Both the position numbers and the translations under genes were made by a program. The notes under the pieces were generated by a model. It made no database searches and was not told the origin of the DNA. It saw nothing but the letters and a program-made list of their open reading frames with translations. From Arthrobacter sp. C2 (GTDB lineage: Bacteria; Actinomycetota; Actinomycetes; Actinomycetales; Micrococcaceae): DNA of 64,000 bases. How positions within the stretch are numbered: the stretch's first letter is position 1; each line of letters opens with the position of its first letter. Shown piece by piece: positions 26,413-37,003 of the stretch. The DNA is taken from positions 992,001 through 1,056,000 of the forward strand of contig CP042428.1 in NCBI GenBank assembly GCA_024207135.1, in the 5' to 3' direction.

Positions 26413-27534
26413 ATGAAACGAACCGCCATTGCGCTTGTCCCGGCACGAATCCCCGCCAGGTTCCCCCGGATCCTGCGAACCTTCTCCCTCCTGGTCGCGG
26501 CGGGGCTGTGCCTGGCGGTGGGCCCGATGCCCGCCCAGGCCGCCGTGATCGCGCCCCTGGCGGAGGATCCCGGGCCGGCCGGCAGCTTCGAATGGAAGGG
26601 CTTCAACTGGCAGAAACGGTTCTGGGGCGGGGCCCCCCAATTCAACCGGATGTTCGACCCGGCAAATGTCGGCAACCCCGACGCCAACGGGTATGTCACC
26701 CTGAGGTTGTCCAACCCCACCGGCGCGGCCCCGGCGGGTGCCGAAATCCAGTCCACCCGGCAGGGGTTCGGGTACGGAACCTACAGCACCACCGTTGCCA
26801 AGAACGTCAGCGCGCTGCAAAAGGAGGTCGTGTGGGGGTGCCTGTTCACCTACGACCCCGAGGCCTCGCCGGGATACAACGAAATCGACCTGTGCGAGGC
26901 CTCGGCCTGGGGCGGCGGCGCCGCCTACGGCGAGAACTGGCCGGTGACCCAGGGACACGGCTACTGGTTCGATGCCCTGCTGCCGCCGGGCGAGGGCAAC
27001 AGCACGATCACCTTTCCCACGACGACCACCGCCGTGCTGACCCACCGGCTGATCTGGGAGCCATCCAAGCTGACCTTCGAGACCTTCGCCGGGACCGGAT
27101 TCGCCGGGACGCTGCTCAAGCGGACCGTGATGCAGGGCGCCACGGTCCCGGTTCCGGCCAACGAAGCCATCCACTTCAACCTGTGGGTCACCGGAGGCGG
27201 CGGCGGAGACCCGCTGCATGTCGCGCCCGAGTCGGTGGTCATCCGCGATTTCTCCTTCGCGGCCCCGGGCACGCTCACCGCACCGACTCCGACCATCAGT
27301 GGCACCCTGGCCACCGGCAACACGCTGAGCGCGAACCCCGGCACCTGGACCACCGGCACCACGCTGAAGTACCAGTGGTACCGCTCGGGTGCCGCCATCC
27401 CCGGGGCGACGGTCAAGACCTACACGCTCGCCGCGATAGATGCGGGCGACACCATCAAGGTCCGGGTCACCGGCACCAAGACCGGCTACACGACGGTCTC
27501 GAGGTACTCGGCCGCGACCGCGCCGGTGGCCTGA
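26413..27534 (+). CDS. Secreted GH16-like glycoside hydrolase with C-terminal Ig-like domain
   Basis: A 373-residue exported protein. Residues 1-43 form a signal peptide (hydrophobic TFSLLVAAGLCLAV, cleavage near AQA). The catalytic domain carries the GH16 motif E-I-D-x-x-E at E157, D159 and E162 (NEIDLCEAS). From about residue 285 there is a bacterial Ig-like repeat (PTISGTLATGNTLSANPGTW; KYQWYRSGAAIPGA) of the kind used for binding carbohydrate or cell wall. GH16 enzymes cut beta-1,3/1,4-glucans or galactans; the substrate is open. A spaced E-D-E triad supports activity. A hairpin follows at 27543. Confidence 0.75.
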   Translation: MKRTAIALVPARIPARFPRILRTFSLLVAAGLCLAVGPMPAQAAVIAPLAEDPGPAGSFEWKGFNWQKRFWGGAPQFNRMFDPANVGNPDANGYVTLRLSNPTGAAPAGAEIQSTRQGFGYGTYSTTVAKNVSALQKEVVWGCLFTYDPEASPGYNEIDLCEASAWGGGAAYGENWPVTQGHGYWFDALLPPGEGNSTITFPTTTTAVLTHRLIWEPSKLTFETFAGTGFAGTLLKRTVMQGATVPVPANEAIHFNLWVTGGGGGDPLHVAPESVVIRDFSFAAPGTLTAPTPTISGTLATGNTLSANPGTWTTGTTLKYQWYRSGAAIPGATVKTYTLAAIDAGDTIKVRVTGTKTGYTTVSRYSAATAPVA

Positions 27535-27542
27535 GCGGGGAT

Positions 27543-27587
27543 GTTGCGGGGCGGCCGATGGCCGGTTGGCCACCGGTCCCCCGCAAC
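27543..27587. terminator. Bidirectional hairpin terminator
   Basis: Arms GTTGCGGGG and CCCCGCAAC enclose a 27-base GC-rich region that can itself fold. It lies between the converging stops of the GH16 gene and the small membrane peptide gene. Confidence 0.55.
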
Positions 27588-27606
27588 CTTCAGAGCAGAA
27601 TCCGGG

Positions 27607-27771
27607 CTAGGACTTCAGCGCGCGCACCGGGACGATGCGCTTGATCGCCAGGCCGAGGGCCAGCAGCGCGAAGCCCGCCAGGGCGTACCAGAAGGCCTCG
27701 CCCGCTCCGGTCATGGCCAGGGCCGCCGATCCTGCGCTTGCTGCCATGGGGATCATTGGATTGTTGTACAT
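27607..27771 (-). CDS. Small membrane peptide coupled to the glycosyltransferase
   Basis: A 54-residue peptide. It has a TG motif (ALAMTGAGEAFWY), one hydrophobic span (ALAGFALLALGLAIKR) and a positive tail, which gives it the look of a miniature cell-wall sorting signal but without LPxTG. Its ATG lies 5 bases after the glycosyltransferase stop, so it is probably translated by coupling. It may be an assembly or stability factor of the transferase; that is inference. It is easy to miss in automatic annotation. Confidence 0.6.
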   Translation of the reverse strand: MYNNPMIPMAASAGSAALAMTGAGEAFWYALAGFALLALGLAIKRIVPVRALKS

Positions 27772-27776
27772 CTTGG

Positions 27777-28925
27777 CTACCAGACCTTCTTGGTGTTGAA
27801 CAGTGCATCGGCGAATGCCTTGGCGTGGGCGGCCTGCAGGAACAGGTCAATGACCATTTCGTACATGGTGGCCGCCAACAGCATGTATTTCCATCCCCGC
27901 GGCCGCAGGGTCACGACGCGTTCAAGCACGAACACGGCGGTCACCGCCATCCAAATGGCATGGATGTGCAGGCCGGCTCCCGATCCCACGGCGTAGGCAA
28001 TCGCCCCGGCATAGGCCAGGGTGACCAGGACGCCAAGCATGGACAGGAACTGCCGGCCCCAGTAGGGACGGGTGACCTTGGTCCAGCCGTACTGCACGCA
28101 ATTTTCAACAGCACCCCGCTTCCAGCGCAGGCGTTGGGCCCACAGCTCGTGCCAGGTCGGCATGACCTCGGTGACCAGGGTGCAGTCGGCCGGGGACAGG
28201 ATGGTGTGTCCCAGGGTGAGCAGCGCGAAGGACAGTTCGTTGTCTTCGGTCAGCACCGAGGTGTCATAGACCCCGCCGCGGCCGTTGCCGGCCGGCAGCG
28301 CGCCCCGGGTTCGCGCCACCGAGACGCCCCGAAGGGTCCGCACCCGGAAAAGCGCCGCGGTTCCCGTCACGACGAGGCATCTGCCGTGGAGCCTTTTCAC
28401 GTCCCTGGCGTACCTGGCGTACTCGTTGCGTTGCAGGTGGCCGACGAAGCCGCCTCCCGGGCCTCCGCTGAACACCCCGCCGACCGCGCCAAGCGTGGAG
28501 TCCGCACCGAGGTGGCGGACGGCGTTTTCGATGAAGTCCCCCGCCAACTGCGAGTCCGCATCCTGGACCAAGACCAGCTCGTCCCCGTCGGCCGATTCGA
28601 GCAAGCTGCCCAGTGCGAAGTTCAGCGCGCCGGCCTTCTTGTCCGTGTTCCCGTGCGTGCGGATGACTTCGGCCCCCTGGGCCAGGGCCAGCTGCTCCGT
28701 GGCATCGGTGCAGTTGTCGGCAATGACGATGACCCGGTCCGGCCGGCGGGTTTGCTGCCCGAGCGAGTGCAGGGTCTCGATTATGGCCCCGGCTTCGTTG
28801 TGTGCGGGGACCAGCACGGTCACCGTGCCGCCGTCGGCCCGATGGGTTCCCCGGGCGGGTTCCGCGGCGGGACCCCGCGGCGCGGTCGGATCGCTGCCTG
28901 CCCCCATGGTGCGGTCGTTGCGCAT
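27777..28925 (-). CDS. Membrane glycosyltransferase, GT2 family
   Basis: A 382-residue family 2 glycosyltransferase. The nucleotide-sugar domain starts with TVTVLVPAHNEAGAIIETL near residue 35 and has VQDADSQL as its DxD site, TEDNELS as the catalytic acid region and QRLRWKRG as the QxxRW motif of processive enzymes. Two or three C-terminal hydrophobic segments anchor it (LGVLVTLAYAGAIAYAV). It probably builds a cell-surface polysaccharide. The ATG at 28925 has AGGAA before it and is preferred over the ATG at 28967. A small membrane peptide follows. Confidence 0.8.
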   Translation of the reverse strand: MRNDRTMGAGSDPTAPRGPAAEPARGTHRADGGTVTVLVPAHNEAGAIIETLHSLGQQTRRPDRVIVIADNCTDATEQLALAQGAEVIRTHGNTDKKAGALNFALGSLLESADGDELVLVQDADSQLAGDFIENAVRHLGADSTLGAVGGVFSGGPGGGFVGHLQRNEYARYARDVKRLHGRCLVVTGTAALFRVRTLRGVSVARTRGALPAGNGRGGVYDTSVLTEDNELSFALLTLGHTILSPADCTLVTEVMPTWHELWAQRLRWKRGAVENCVQYGWTKVTRPYWGRQFLSMLGVLVTLAYAGAIAYAVGSGAGLHIHAIWMAVTAVFVLERVVTLRPRGWKYMLLAATMYEMVIDLFLQAAHAKAFADALFNTKKVW

Positions 28926-29223
28926 CGGATTCCTGCCCTTGGTCGTGTTTCCCTGCCCTTGCCCCACTGTTGCAGTTGAATCTCAACCTACGGACAAGGA
29001 ACCCGCACAAAAGGAACAGGACTGCAACAGGAATGGTGCAAGAAAACCGCCTGGTGGCCGGTCCACGGCATCCCGCCGCCGGATCGGACCTTCGGGTCGG
29101 CTTCCGTCGCGGGCAGGGAGACCAAACGGGTGTTGGGAAGCCGCGCCGCGGGCCATGGAACTGCCCGGTGTAGGGCATCGCCGGGCGGGAGGACAAGACA
29201 AGAATGCGAGTCGGTAAAGGGTC

Positions 29224-31618
<2,395 letters not shown>

Positions 31619-31648
31619 GGTCTTCCGCTCCTGGGAGTCGAGGGGTTG

Positions 31649-32065
31649 TTACCTGGTGGCGGGCAGCAGTTCGGAGATCAGGGTCTCGATGCGCGCGCGG
31701 ATCTCGTCGCGGATCGGGCGCACGGCTTCAACGCCCCGGCCCGCGGGATCCTCCAGCACCCAGTCCTCGTAGCGCTTGCCCGGGAAGATCGGGCAGGTGT
31801 CCCCGCAGCCCATGGTGATGACCACGTCCGATTCCTTCACGGCCTCGGTGGTGAGGATCTTCGGGGTTTCGCCCGCCATGTCGATGCCCACCTCGCCCAT
31901 GGCCGCGACTGCGGCAGGGTTCACGGTGTCCGCCGGGGCGGAGCCTGCGGAGCGGACCTCGATCTGCCCGGCCGAAAGGTTGGCCAGGAAGGCCGCGGCC
32001 ATTTGGGAGCGTCCGGCGTTGTGGACGCAGACAAACAGGACGGAGGGCTTGGCGGCGGTGTTCAT
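31649..32065 (-). CDS. arsC: Arsenate reductase, low-molecular-weight phosphatase type
   Basis: A 138-residue protein with the phosphatase loop C-V-H-N-A-G-R-S at residues 12-19, so the complete CX5R active site is present. Further cysteines occur in TMGCGDTCPIFPG, which fits the redox relay of thioredoxin-coupled arsenate reductases. It converts arsenate to arsenite for export by the Acr3 pump, whose stop its start overlaps as ATGA. Confidence 0.85.
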   Translation of the reverse strand: MNTAAKPSVLFVCVHNAGRSQMAAAFLANLSAGQIEVRSAGSAPADTVNPAAVAAMGEVGIDMAGETPKILTTEAVKESDVVITMGCGDTCPIFPGKRYEDWVLEDPAGRGVEAVRPIRDEIRARIETLISELLPATR

Positions 32066-33153
32066 GCTTGCACCTTTGCGGGGTTGAAGGAGTCGAAGAA
32101 CTTGCGGGACCACAGCGCGACGTAGACCAGGGCCACCAGCAGCGGCACCTCGATCAACGGCCCGACGACCCCGGCCAGGGCCTGGCCGCTGGTGACCCCG
32201 AAGGTCGCGATGGCCACGGCGATGGCCAGTTCGAAGTTGTTGCTGGCCGCGGTGAACGCCAGCGTGGTGGTGCGGGCATAGCCCATGCGCAGGGCGCGGC
32301 CGATGAGCATCGAGGCGCCGAAGACCACCAGGAAGTAGACCAGCAGCGGCAGCGCGATGCGCACGACGTCCAGGGGCTTGGCGATGATGTTGTCGCCCTG
32401 CAGGGCGAAGAGCAGCACGATGGTGAACAGCAGGCCGTAGAGCGCCCAGGGGCCGATCTTCGGCAGGAACCTGTCCTCGTACCATTCGCGGCCCCTGGCC
32501 TTCTCGCCGAAGGTCCGGGTGAGGTACCCGGCCACCAGCGGGATGCCCAGGAACACGAGGACCGAAAGCGTAATGGTCCAGATGGAGAATTCGGCGCTGG
32601 TGGTGGGCAGTCCCAGCCAGGACGGGAGTAGCTGGAGGTAGAACCAGCCCAGGGCGCCGAAGGCGAAGACCTGGAAGACGGAGTTGATGGCGACCAGCAC
32701 GGCGGCGGCCTCGCGGTCCCCGCAGGCCAGGTCGTTCCAGATGAAGACCATGGCGATGCAGCGGGCGAGCCCGACGATGATCAGCCCCGTGCGGTACTCG
32801 GGCAGGTCGGCCAGGAAGATCCAGGCGAGCACGAACATGAAGGCCGGGGCTAGCACCCAGTTGATCACCAGCGAGGTGACCATGAGTTTTTTGTCGCTGA
32901 GCACGGCGCCGGTCTCGTTGTAGCGGACCTTGGCCAGCACCGGGTACATCATCACCAGCAGCCCGAGGGCGATGGGCAGGGAGATGCCGGCGACCTGGAT
33001 GGAGTCCAGGGCCGCGCCCAGCGAGGGAATGACCCGGCCCAGCACCAGCCCGAGGGCCATGGCCGCCAGGATCCAGACGGCCAGGTAGCGGTCCAGGGTG
33101 GAGAGCTTGGCGCTCAGGTGCCGGGTCTCGGCGGGCGGGGCATTGGGCGTCAC
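32062..33153 (-). CDS. acr3: Arsenite efflux transporter, ACR3 family
   Basis: A 363-residue transporter with ten predicted membrane segments. The conserved cysteine of ACR3 is in GLARCIAMVFIWNDLACG. Family knowledge: ACR3 pumps arsenite out using the proton gradient. The start is a GTG at 33151-33153 with GGAGTG before it. It is the first gene of the minus-strand half of the arsenic operon and is divergent from arsR, with ArsR-type operator sites between them. Confidence 0.9.
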   Translation of the reverse strand: MTPNAPPAETRHLSAKLSTLDRYLAVWILAAMALGLVLGRVIPSLGAALDSIQVAGISLPIALGLLVMMYPVLAKVRYNETGAVLSDKKLMVTSLVINWVLAPAFMFVLAWIFLADLPEYRTGLIIVGLARCIAMVFIWNDLACGDREAAAVLVAINSVFQVFAFGALGWFYLQLLPSWLGLPTTSAEFSIWTITLSVLVFLGIPLVAGYLTRTFGEKARGREWYEDRFLPKIGPWALYGLLFTIVLLFALQGDNIIAKPLDVVRIALPLLVYFLVVFGASMLIGRALRMGYARTTTLAFTAASNNFELAIAVAIATFGVTSGQALAGVVGPLIEVPLLVALVYVALWSRKFFDSFNPAKVQA

Positions 33154-33179
33154 GCGGGTTCACTCCAAAAGGCATAGGC

Positions 33180-33195
33180 ATCGACGAGTGTCGAT
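33180..33195. promoter_or_regulatory. ArsR operator candidate 1
   Basis: ATCGAC-GAGT-GTCGAT is a perfect palindrome 27 bases before the acr3 start. A second, closely related site lies at 33217-33232, so the two halves of the divergent operon may each have a site. Confidence 0.55.
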
Positions 33196-33216
33196 GTATC
33201 GAGTATCCTTGCATAT

Positions 33217-33232
33217 ATCGACGATTGTCAAT
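33217..33232. promoter_or_regulatory. ArsR operator candidate 2
   Basis: ATCGAC-GATT-GTCAAT differs from site 1 by one base in each of the loop and right arm. It lies about 40 bases before the arsR start. Centre-to-centre distance from site 1 is 37 bases. Confidence 0.5.
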
Positions 33233-33269
33233 CTCCCGTCCGGGAGCCCAGGAAAGCGAGGATAGGCAC

Positions 33270-33662
33270 ATGCCCACACCGGTTGCCGCCCCCAGGCGTC
33301 GGGAGTCCCCCGCGGATCCCGTGCAGGAAACCGAAGCCCCGTGCTGCGTTCCTTCCCACGGGCAGGAGTCATTGCTGGCCGGCGAGGCCGAGGCCCTGGC
33401 GGCGCGCTTCAAGGCGCTCGCCGACCCCAACCGGCTGCGCATCCTCTCGATCGTCTCCTCCTCTCCGGAGGCCGAGACCTGTGTCTGCGACTTGTCCGAG
33501 CCGTTGAACCTGGGCCAGCCCACGGTCTCCCACCACCTGAAGATCATGGTGGAGGCCGGGCTGCTGACCCGCGAAAAGCGCGGCGTCTGGGCGTACTACT
33601 CGTTGGTCCCCGGCGCGCTGGACTCGCTGGCGGCAACGCTCAGCCCGAAGGCCAGCCGATGA
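33270..33662 (+). CDS. arsR: ArsR-family arsenic-responsive repressor
   Basis: A 130-residue winged-helix repressor of the ArsR/SmtB type. The DNA-reading helix is in GQPTVSHHLKIMVEAG. The metalloid-binding cysteines are in ETCVCDLSEPL, the CxC pair near the DNA-binding region, and a further CC pair lies near residue 25. Arsenite binding would release the DNA and switch on both halves of the operon. The ATG at 33270 follows GCGAGGA. It overlaps the next arsC by ATGA. Confidence 0.88.
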   Translation: MPTPVAAPRRRESPADPVQETEAPCCVPSHGQESLLAGEAEALAARFKALADPNRLRILSIVSSSPEAETCVCDLSEPLNLGQPTVSHHLKIMVEAGLLTREKRGVWAYYSLVPGALDSLAATLSPKASR

Positions 33663-34093
33663 GCTCCGCGCCATCGCGGCCCGGGCGCCCCGCCGTCCTG
33701 TTCGTGTGCGTCAAGAACGGCGGGAAATCGCAGATGGCCGCTGGCCTCATGAAACTCGAGGCGGGCGACGACATCACCGCCACCTCTGCCGGCACCAAGC
33801 CCGGAACAGCCATCAACCCGCTCACGGCCGAGGTCCTGTTGGAGGTCGGCGTCGACATCGGCAATGAAAAGCCCAAGGCGTTGACCGAAGAGAACATGCG
33901 GGCCGCCGGGCACGTGGTGGTCCTGGGCACCGAGGCCAACGTTCCGGCCGTTGACGGCGTCCAGGTCGAGGTCTGGGAAACCGACGAGCCTTCCCTGCGC
34001 GGGATCGAGGGCCGGGAGCGCATGGAACTTATCCGCGATGACATCCACGCACGCATCAAGGAACTCAAGCACCGCCTTCTGGATTCCCGCTAG
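33659..34093 (+). CDS. Arsenate reductase, mycothiol-transferase type
   Basis: A 144-residue phosphatase-fold protein. The loop reads C-V-K-N-G-G-K-S, so the arginine of CX5R is a lysine. This form resembles the arsenate-mycothiol transferases of Corynebacterium (NGGKS motif), which make an arseno-mycothiol adduct for a mycoredoxin to reduce. It also has SAGTKPGTAINPLT and WETDEPSLRGIEGRERM, both typical of that group. A hairpin at 34143 lies downstream. The window therefore has two distinct arsenate reduction routes in one operon. Confidence 0.75.
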   Translation: MSSAPSRPGRPAVLFVCVKNGGKSQMAAGLMKLEAGDDITATSAGTKPGTAINPLTAEVLLEVGVDIGNEKPKALTEENMRAAGHVVVLGTEANVPAVDGVQVEVWETDEPSLRGIEGRERMELIRDDIHARIKELKHRLLDSR

Positions 34094-35028
34094 ACCCTCG
34101 CGCCTCGCTTGGCCCGGACCCCCCCGGGCAGGCCGACAACGTGCCGCCCGGGACGCCTGCCACGTCCGGGCGGCGCGCTGCGTCTTGAGATGCGCATCCC
34201 GGAGCACCTTTTAAGGCGACGGAACCCGCCCGAGGGAGTTGCGCTTGTACGGAATGCAGGCGATTTCGGTATCCATCGGTCGAGACAAGGACCAACGGGC
34301 CGGTGCGCCCGGTGAGGATACTCCGGAAGCGGGGCGCCGCCCGTGGACACCCCCGTCGGCGCTACGCGGTTCGGGGCCCGCCGGGCGCAGGGGCCAGGGG
34401 GCCGGCCGCACGTACACCTAGCGACCAGATGCCGCCCGAGAAGGACGAACCATACGGGCATGCCGACCCAGCCGGTGAGCCCGACCACACCGCCGACGGC
34501 AAAAACCGTCCACTGCGGCCACCCTGCCGGTGCCAGCAGGCCGGCAGCGACGATGAAGCACCCGGCGAGGAAGCCGGCACCGACGGCCTTGCCGCCGCGC
34601 CCCAGCCGGGGTGGGATGGCGCCACCACGGCGCAACCGCGTGCAGATGGCCACCAACCACAGGGCCTGCGCCGCGAGCGCCACTATCGCCGCGATCGTGG
34701 CGGGTACGAAGTCGAGCACGCCCGCCACGAGCAGGAACGAGGAAACAGCACCCGCCGCCAACAACACCACGACGACGGCCATGCCCGGGATCGCACGGCG
34801 GGAGTCGGACACGGCGCGCTGCAGGCGGATGAACACGCCGGCAACGCACAGGTTGGACAGCCCGCCCAGCAGGTCGCTGGCCGGCCCAAAGATCTTCGGG
34901 CCGGGCCTCGAGATTTCCGTGCCATACATCATTCCCAGCGCCGCTGCGGTTGCCACACCGATCACCCCCGCGGCGAGGGCAAGGTAGCCGGTCCCGGCGA
35001 CACCGCCAAGTGGATTTCCCGTTTGCAT
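34090..35028 (-). CDS. Hypothetical membrane protein with an abnormal C-terminal extension
   Basis: A 312-residue frame. The first 200 residues form a five- or six-span membrane protein of unknown function (GYLALAAGVIGVATAAALGMMYG; FVLLGRHLVARC at the end). From there the frame runs for another 100 residues of proline- and arginine-rich low-quality sequence down to 34090, over the hairpin at 34143-34174 and into the arsC stop. This looks like the loss of the normal stop near 34425. The start at 35028 has a perfect GGAGGA. Confidence 0.55.
   Translation of the reverse strand: MQTGNPLGGVAGTGYLALAAGVIGVATAAALGMMYGTEISRPGPKIFGPASDLLGGLSNLCVAGVFIRLQRAVSDSRRAIPGMAVVVVLLAAGAVSSFLLVAGVLDFVPATIAAIVALAAQALWLVAICTRLRRGGAIPPRLGRGGKAVGAGFLAGCFIVAAGLLAPAGWPQWTVFAVGGVVGLTGWVGMPVWFVLLGRHLVARCTCGRPPGPCARRAPNRVAPTGVSTGGAPLPEYPHRAHRPVGPCLDRWIPKSPAFRTSATPSGGFRRLKRCSGMRISRRSAPPGRGRRPGRHVVGLPGGVRAKRGARV
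34143..34174. terminator. Hairpin downstream of the second arsC
   Basis: Arms GCCGCCCGGGAC and GTCCGGGCGGC (one bulged G) enclose a 9-base loop, 50 bases after the arsC stop. It would terminate the arsRC transcript. It lies inside the extended tail of the minus-strand membrane-protein frame. Confidence 0.5.
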
Positions 35029-35224
35029 GATTCCTCCGTTCGGACCGAACCACGAGTGCATGGTGCCGGTCATCGACTCCTGGATTCATGGTGCGCCGTC
35101 GGCGGCGTTGGCGCATCCGTGGAACCACGCATTCGCCCGTCATTTCCGTGTCGTGCGGCTGCCCGAATCGGCGGGCGATGGATGGCAATCGGAGCAATTC
35201 CAGCGTGCCCTGTCCGTGAAACGC

Positions 35225-36019
35225 TCAGGATGCGGCGTGGTCGAACGAGGAGGCGACGGCCGCGGCCAGCTCGCGGCCGGTGAGGACGGCCGGGCGGTAG
35301 GGCTCGATGGCCCCGGCCTCGATGAGGCCGATGGCGCCGCGGGCGAACTCCGCGGGATTGCGGACATCGAGCTGGTTCAAGGCGGTCGGCGAATAGTCCC
35401 ACCAGGCGCTGCGCGCCAAATCGTTGGCGGTCTGTTCATCGAAGCGTTGCCGGATGGTCTTGGCGGGCACCCCGGCGACCACCGCGTAGGGCGGCACATC
35501 GCGGGTGACCACCGAGTTGGAGGCAACCACTGCCCCATCGCCGATGTGCACGCCGTGGCCCAGCGTGACGTTCTCCCCGATCCACACGTCGTTGCCGACC
35601 ACCACGGGGTCGGGTGCATAGTCGAACTTCCGGTAGGCGGGAGTTTCTCCCCGGTCCCGTTCGAAGGTTTCCATCATAAGCCGGCGGTTGTAGAAAACCG
35701 GGCTGGTGGAGGCCCATTCGTGCGGATGCATCGCCCCCATGACCTTCACGCCCTTGGCGATGGAGGTGTAGCGGCCCACCTGCGTCGAGAGCGGCAGCCG
35801 CGAGTGGGTGTAGGAGAAGGAACCCAGGCCCACCAGGTGCCGGCCGCTTCCCGCCCAATAGGTGGCGTAGGGCTCCAATCTCAGGTCAGGATCGAACTTG
35901 ATCAGGCTGTCCTCGCCGTAGCTGGCCCCGGTCGTCTCGATCGTCTTGGCCCCGGGACCCATCAGGAATATCCGGCTCGAAACCAGGTGCGGGCGAAGTT
36001 CACTAAGGCGTAATTGCAT
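35225..36019 (-). CDS. CatB-related O-acetyltransferase (xenobiotic acetyltransferase family)
   Basis: A 264-residue hexapeptide-repeat protein. The left-handed beta-helix is seen in [15 protein letters not shown] and in [19 protein letters not shown] through [20 protein letters not shown]. The histidine in [10 protein letters not shown] is a candidate catalytic residue. Family members acetylate chloramphenicol, streptogramins or surface sugars using acetyl-CoA; the substrate here is not known. The C-terminal part ([13 protein letters not shown]) matches the group that acts on sugars or antibiotics. The gene stands alone. Confidence 0.75.
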   Translation of the reverse strand: MQLRLSELRPHLVSSRIFLMGPGAKTIETTGASYGEDSLIKFDPDLRLEPYATYWAGSGRHLVGLGSFSYTHSRLPLSTQVGRYTSIAKGVKVMGAMHPHEWASTSPVFYNRRLMMETFERDRGETPAYRKFDYAPDPVVVGNDVWIGENVTLGHGVHIGDGAVVASNSVVTRDVPPYAVVAGVPAKTIRQRFDEQTANDLARSAWWDYSPTALNQLDVRNPAEFARGAIGLIEAGAIEPYRPAVLTGRELAAAVASSFDHAAS

Positions 36020-36028
36020 CGTACGACC

Positions 36029-36640
36029 CTAGCCACCGAACCCTGCGGTTTCGTTGGCGTTTGCTGGCAAGACCATGGCCGTCGGTGTTGCCGGTGCCGC
36101 TTCCCGCACGGGTTTGCCGGCCAGGTGCTTGAGTATGTCCGCGGTGTCGGTGACCCTGGCAAAGCCGTCCCCGTGGAGGTTCACCGCCGTTGCGGTCATG
36201 AGTTCCTCCGCCGTGAGACGAAGGGGCGGACCGCCTGCGAGAGCCGGCCCCTCCAGATCGAAGGTGGTTGTTGCATCCAGGGGTACCAACACCTCGAATC
36301 CCAGGTTTCCGCCCATCCGCGCGGTCGTTTCCACGCACAGGTTCGTCTGGATTCCCGCCACGACAATCGTCCCCAGGGAGCGGGAGCGCAGCCAGCGTGC
36401 CAGGTCCGGCGTCCCGAGAAACGACGAGTTCACCGTCTTGGTGACCAGCAGGTCCTCGCGCAGCTCGAGCACCTCGGCCATGAACCGGTTGCCCAGGGAG
36501 CCGGCGCGCAAGGTCGATAGCGGATGGGCGCTGTCATGGCGGACCTTCACCACGGGCAGGCCGCGCGCCTCCCACGCCTGCCCAAGCGCGGCAATATTTG
36601 CCAGGGCCTCGGAGAAGTTGGCGGAGCGTCCCCAGGATGG
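36029..36640 (-). pseudogene. Isochorismatase-family hydrolase, 5' end deleted
   Basis: The minus frame is open to about 36640 and begins mid-protein with PSWGRSANFSEALANI, then VKVRHDSAHPL. The catalytic lysine is in VTKTVNSSFLG and the nucleophile in GIQTNLCVETTARMGGN, but the N-terminal strand with the catalytic aspartate is gone. An ATG at 36553 could start a shorter, probably inactive product. The missing end meets the truncated AraC gene head to head. Confidence 0.65.
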
Positions 36641-36918
36641 ACCCCACCCGGACCTTTCACCGGCGCTTCAAGGAAACCATGGGGCTGGCGCCGGGCCGAT
36701 GGGTCACTCTCATCCGGCTCCAGGAAGCCAGGGCCCTGTTGGAAACCACGGCGCTCACCATCGAGCGCATTGCGCACCTTTCGGGGTTCGGCGGCGGCGA
36801 ACACTTGCGCCAGCATTTCACCGCACACTTCAACCTCCCGCCCAGCACCTACCGGGCGACCATGGGGCACGTGGCACCGAGGCTGCAGCCCGGCCGGAGG
36901 TCGACCCACGGAACCTGA
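36637..36918 (+). pseudogene. AraC-family regulator (GlxA-type), N-terminal domain deleted
   Basis: Only the C-terminal DNA-binding domain remains: TRTFHRRFKETMGLAPGRW, LTIERIAHLSGFGGGEHLRQ and FTAHFNLPPSTYRA are the two helix-turn-helix motifs of AraC proteins. The N-terminal DJ-1/PfpI-like part (about 200 residues) expected in GlxA-type regulators is absent. The residual frame begins at an ATG formed at the deletion joint. Regulators of this type often lie divergent to an isochorismatase, exactly the gene whose 5' end is missing next door. Confidence 0.65.
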
Positions 36919-36935
36919 CGATGCGCCGGGACCAC

Positions 36936-36987
36936 GCAGGGCGGGCCGGGGACGTCGCGAAAACGCGACATCCCCGGCCCGCCCTGC
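36936..36987 (-). terminator. Strong hairpin terminator after the VOC gene
   Basis: Two 24-base arms (GCAGGGCGGGCCGGGG... and its complement) pair with a single mismatch around an AAAA loop. The hairpin starts 16 bases past the stop of the minus-strand VOC gene and also faces the AraC remnant. Confidence 0.7.
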
Positions 36988-37003
36988 AAGGGAACCGTTG
37001 TTG

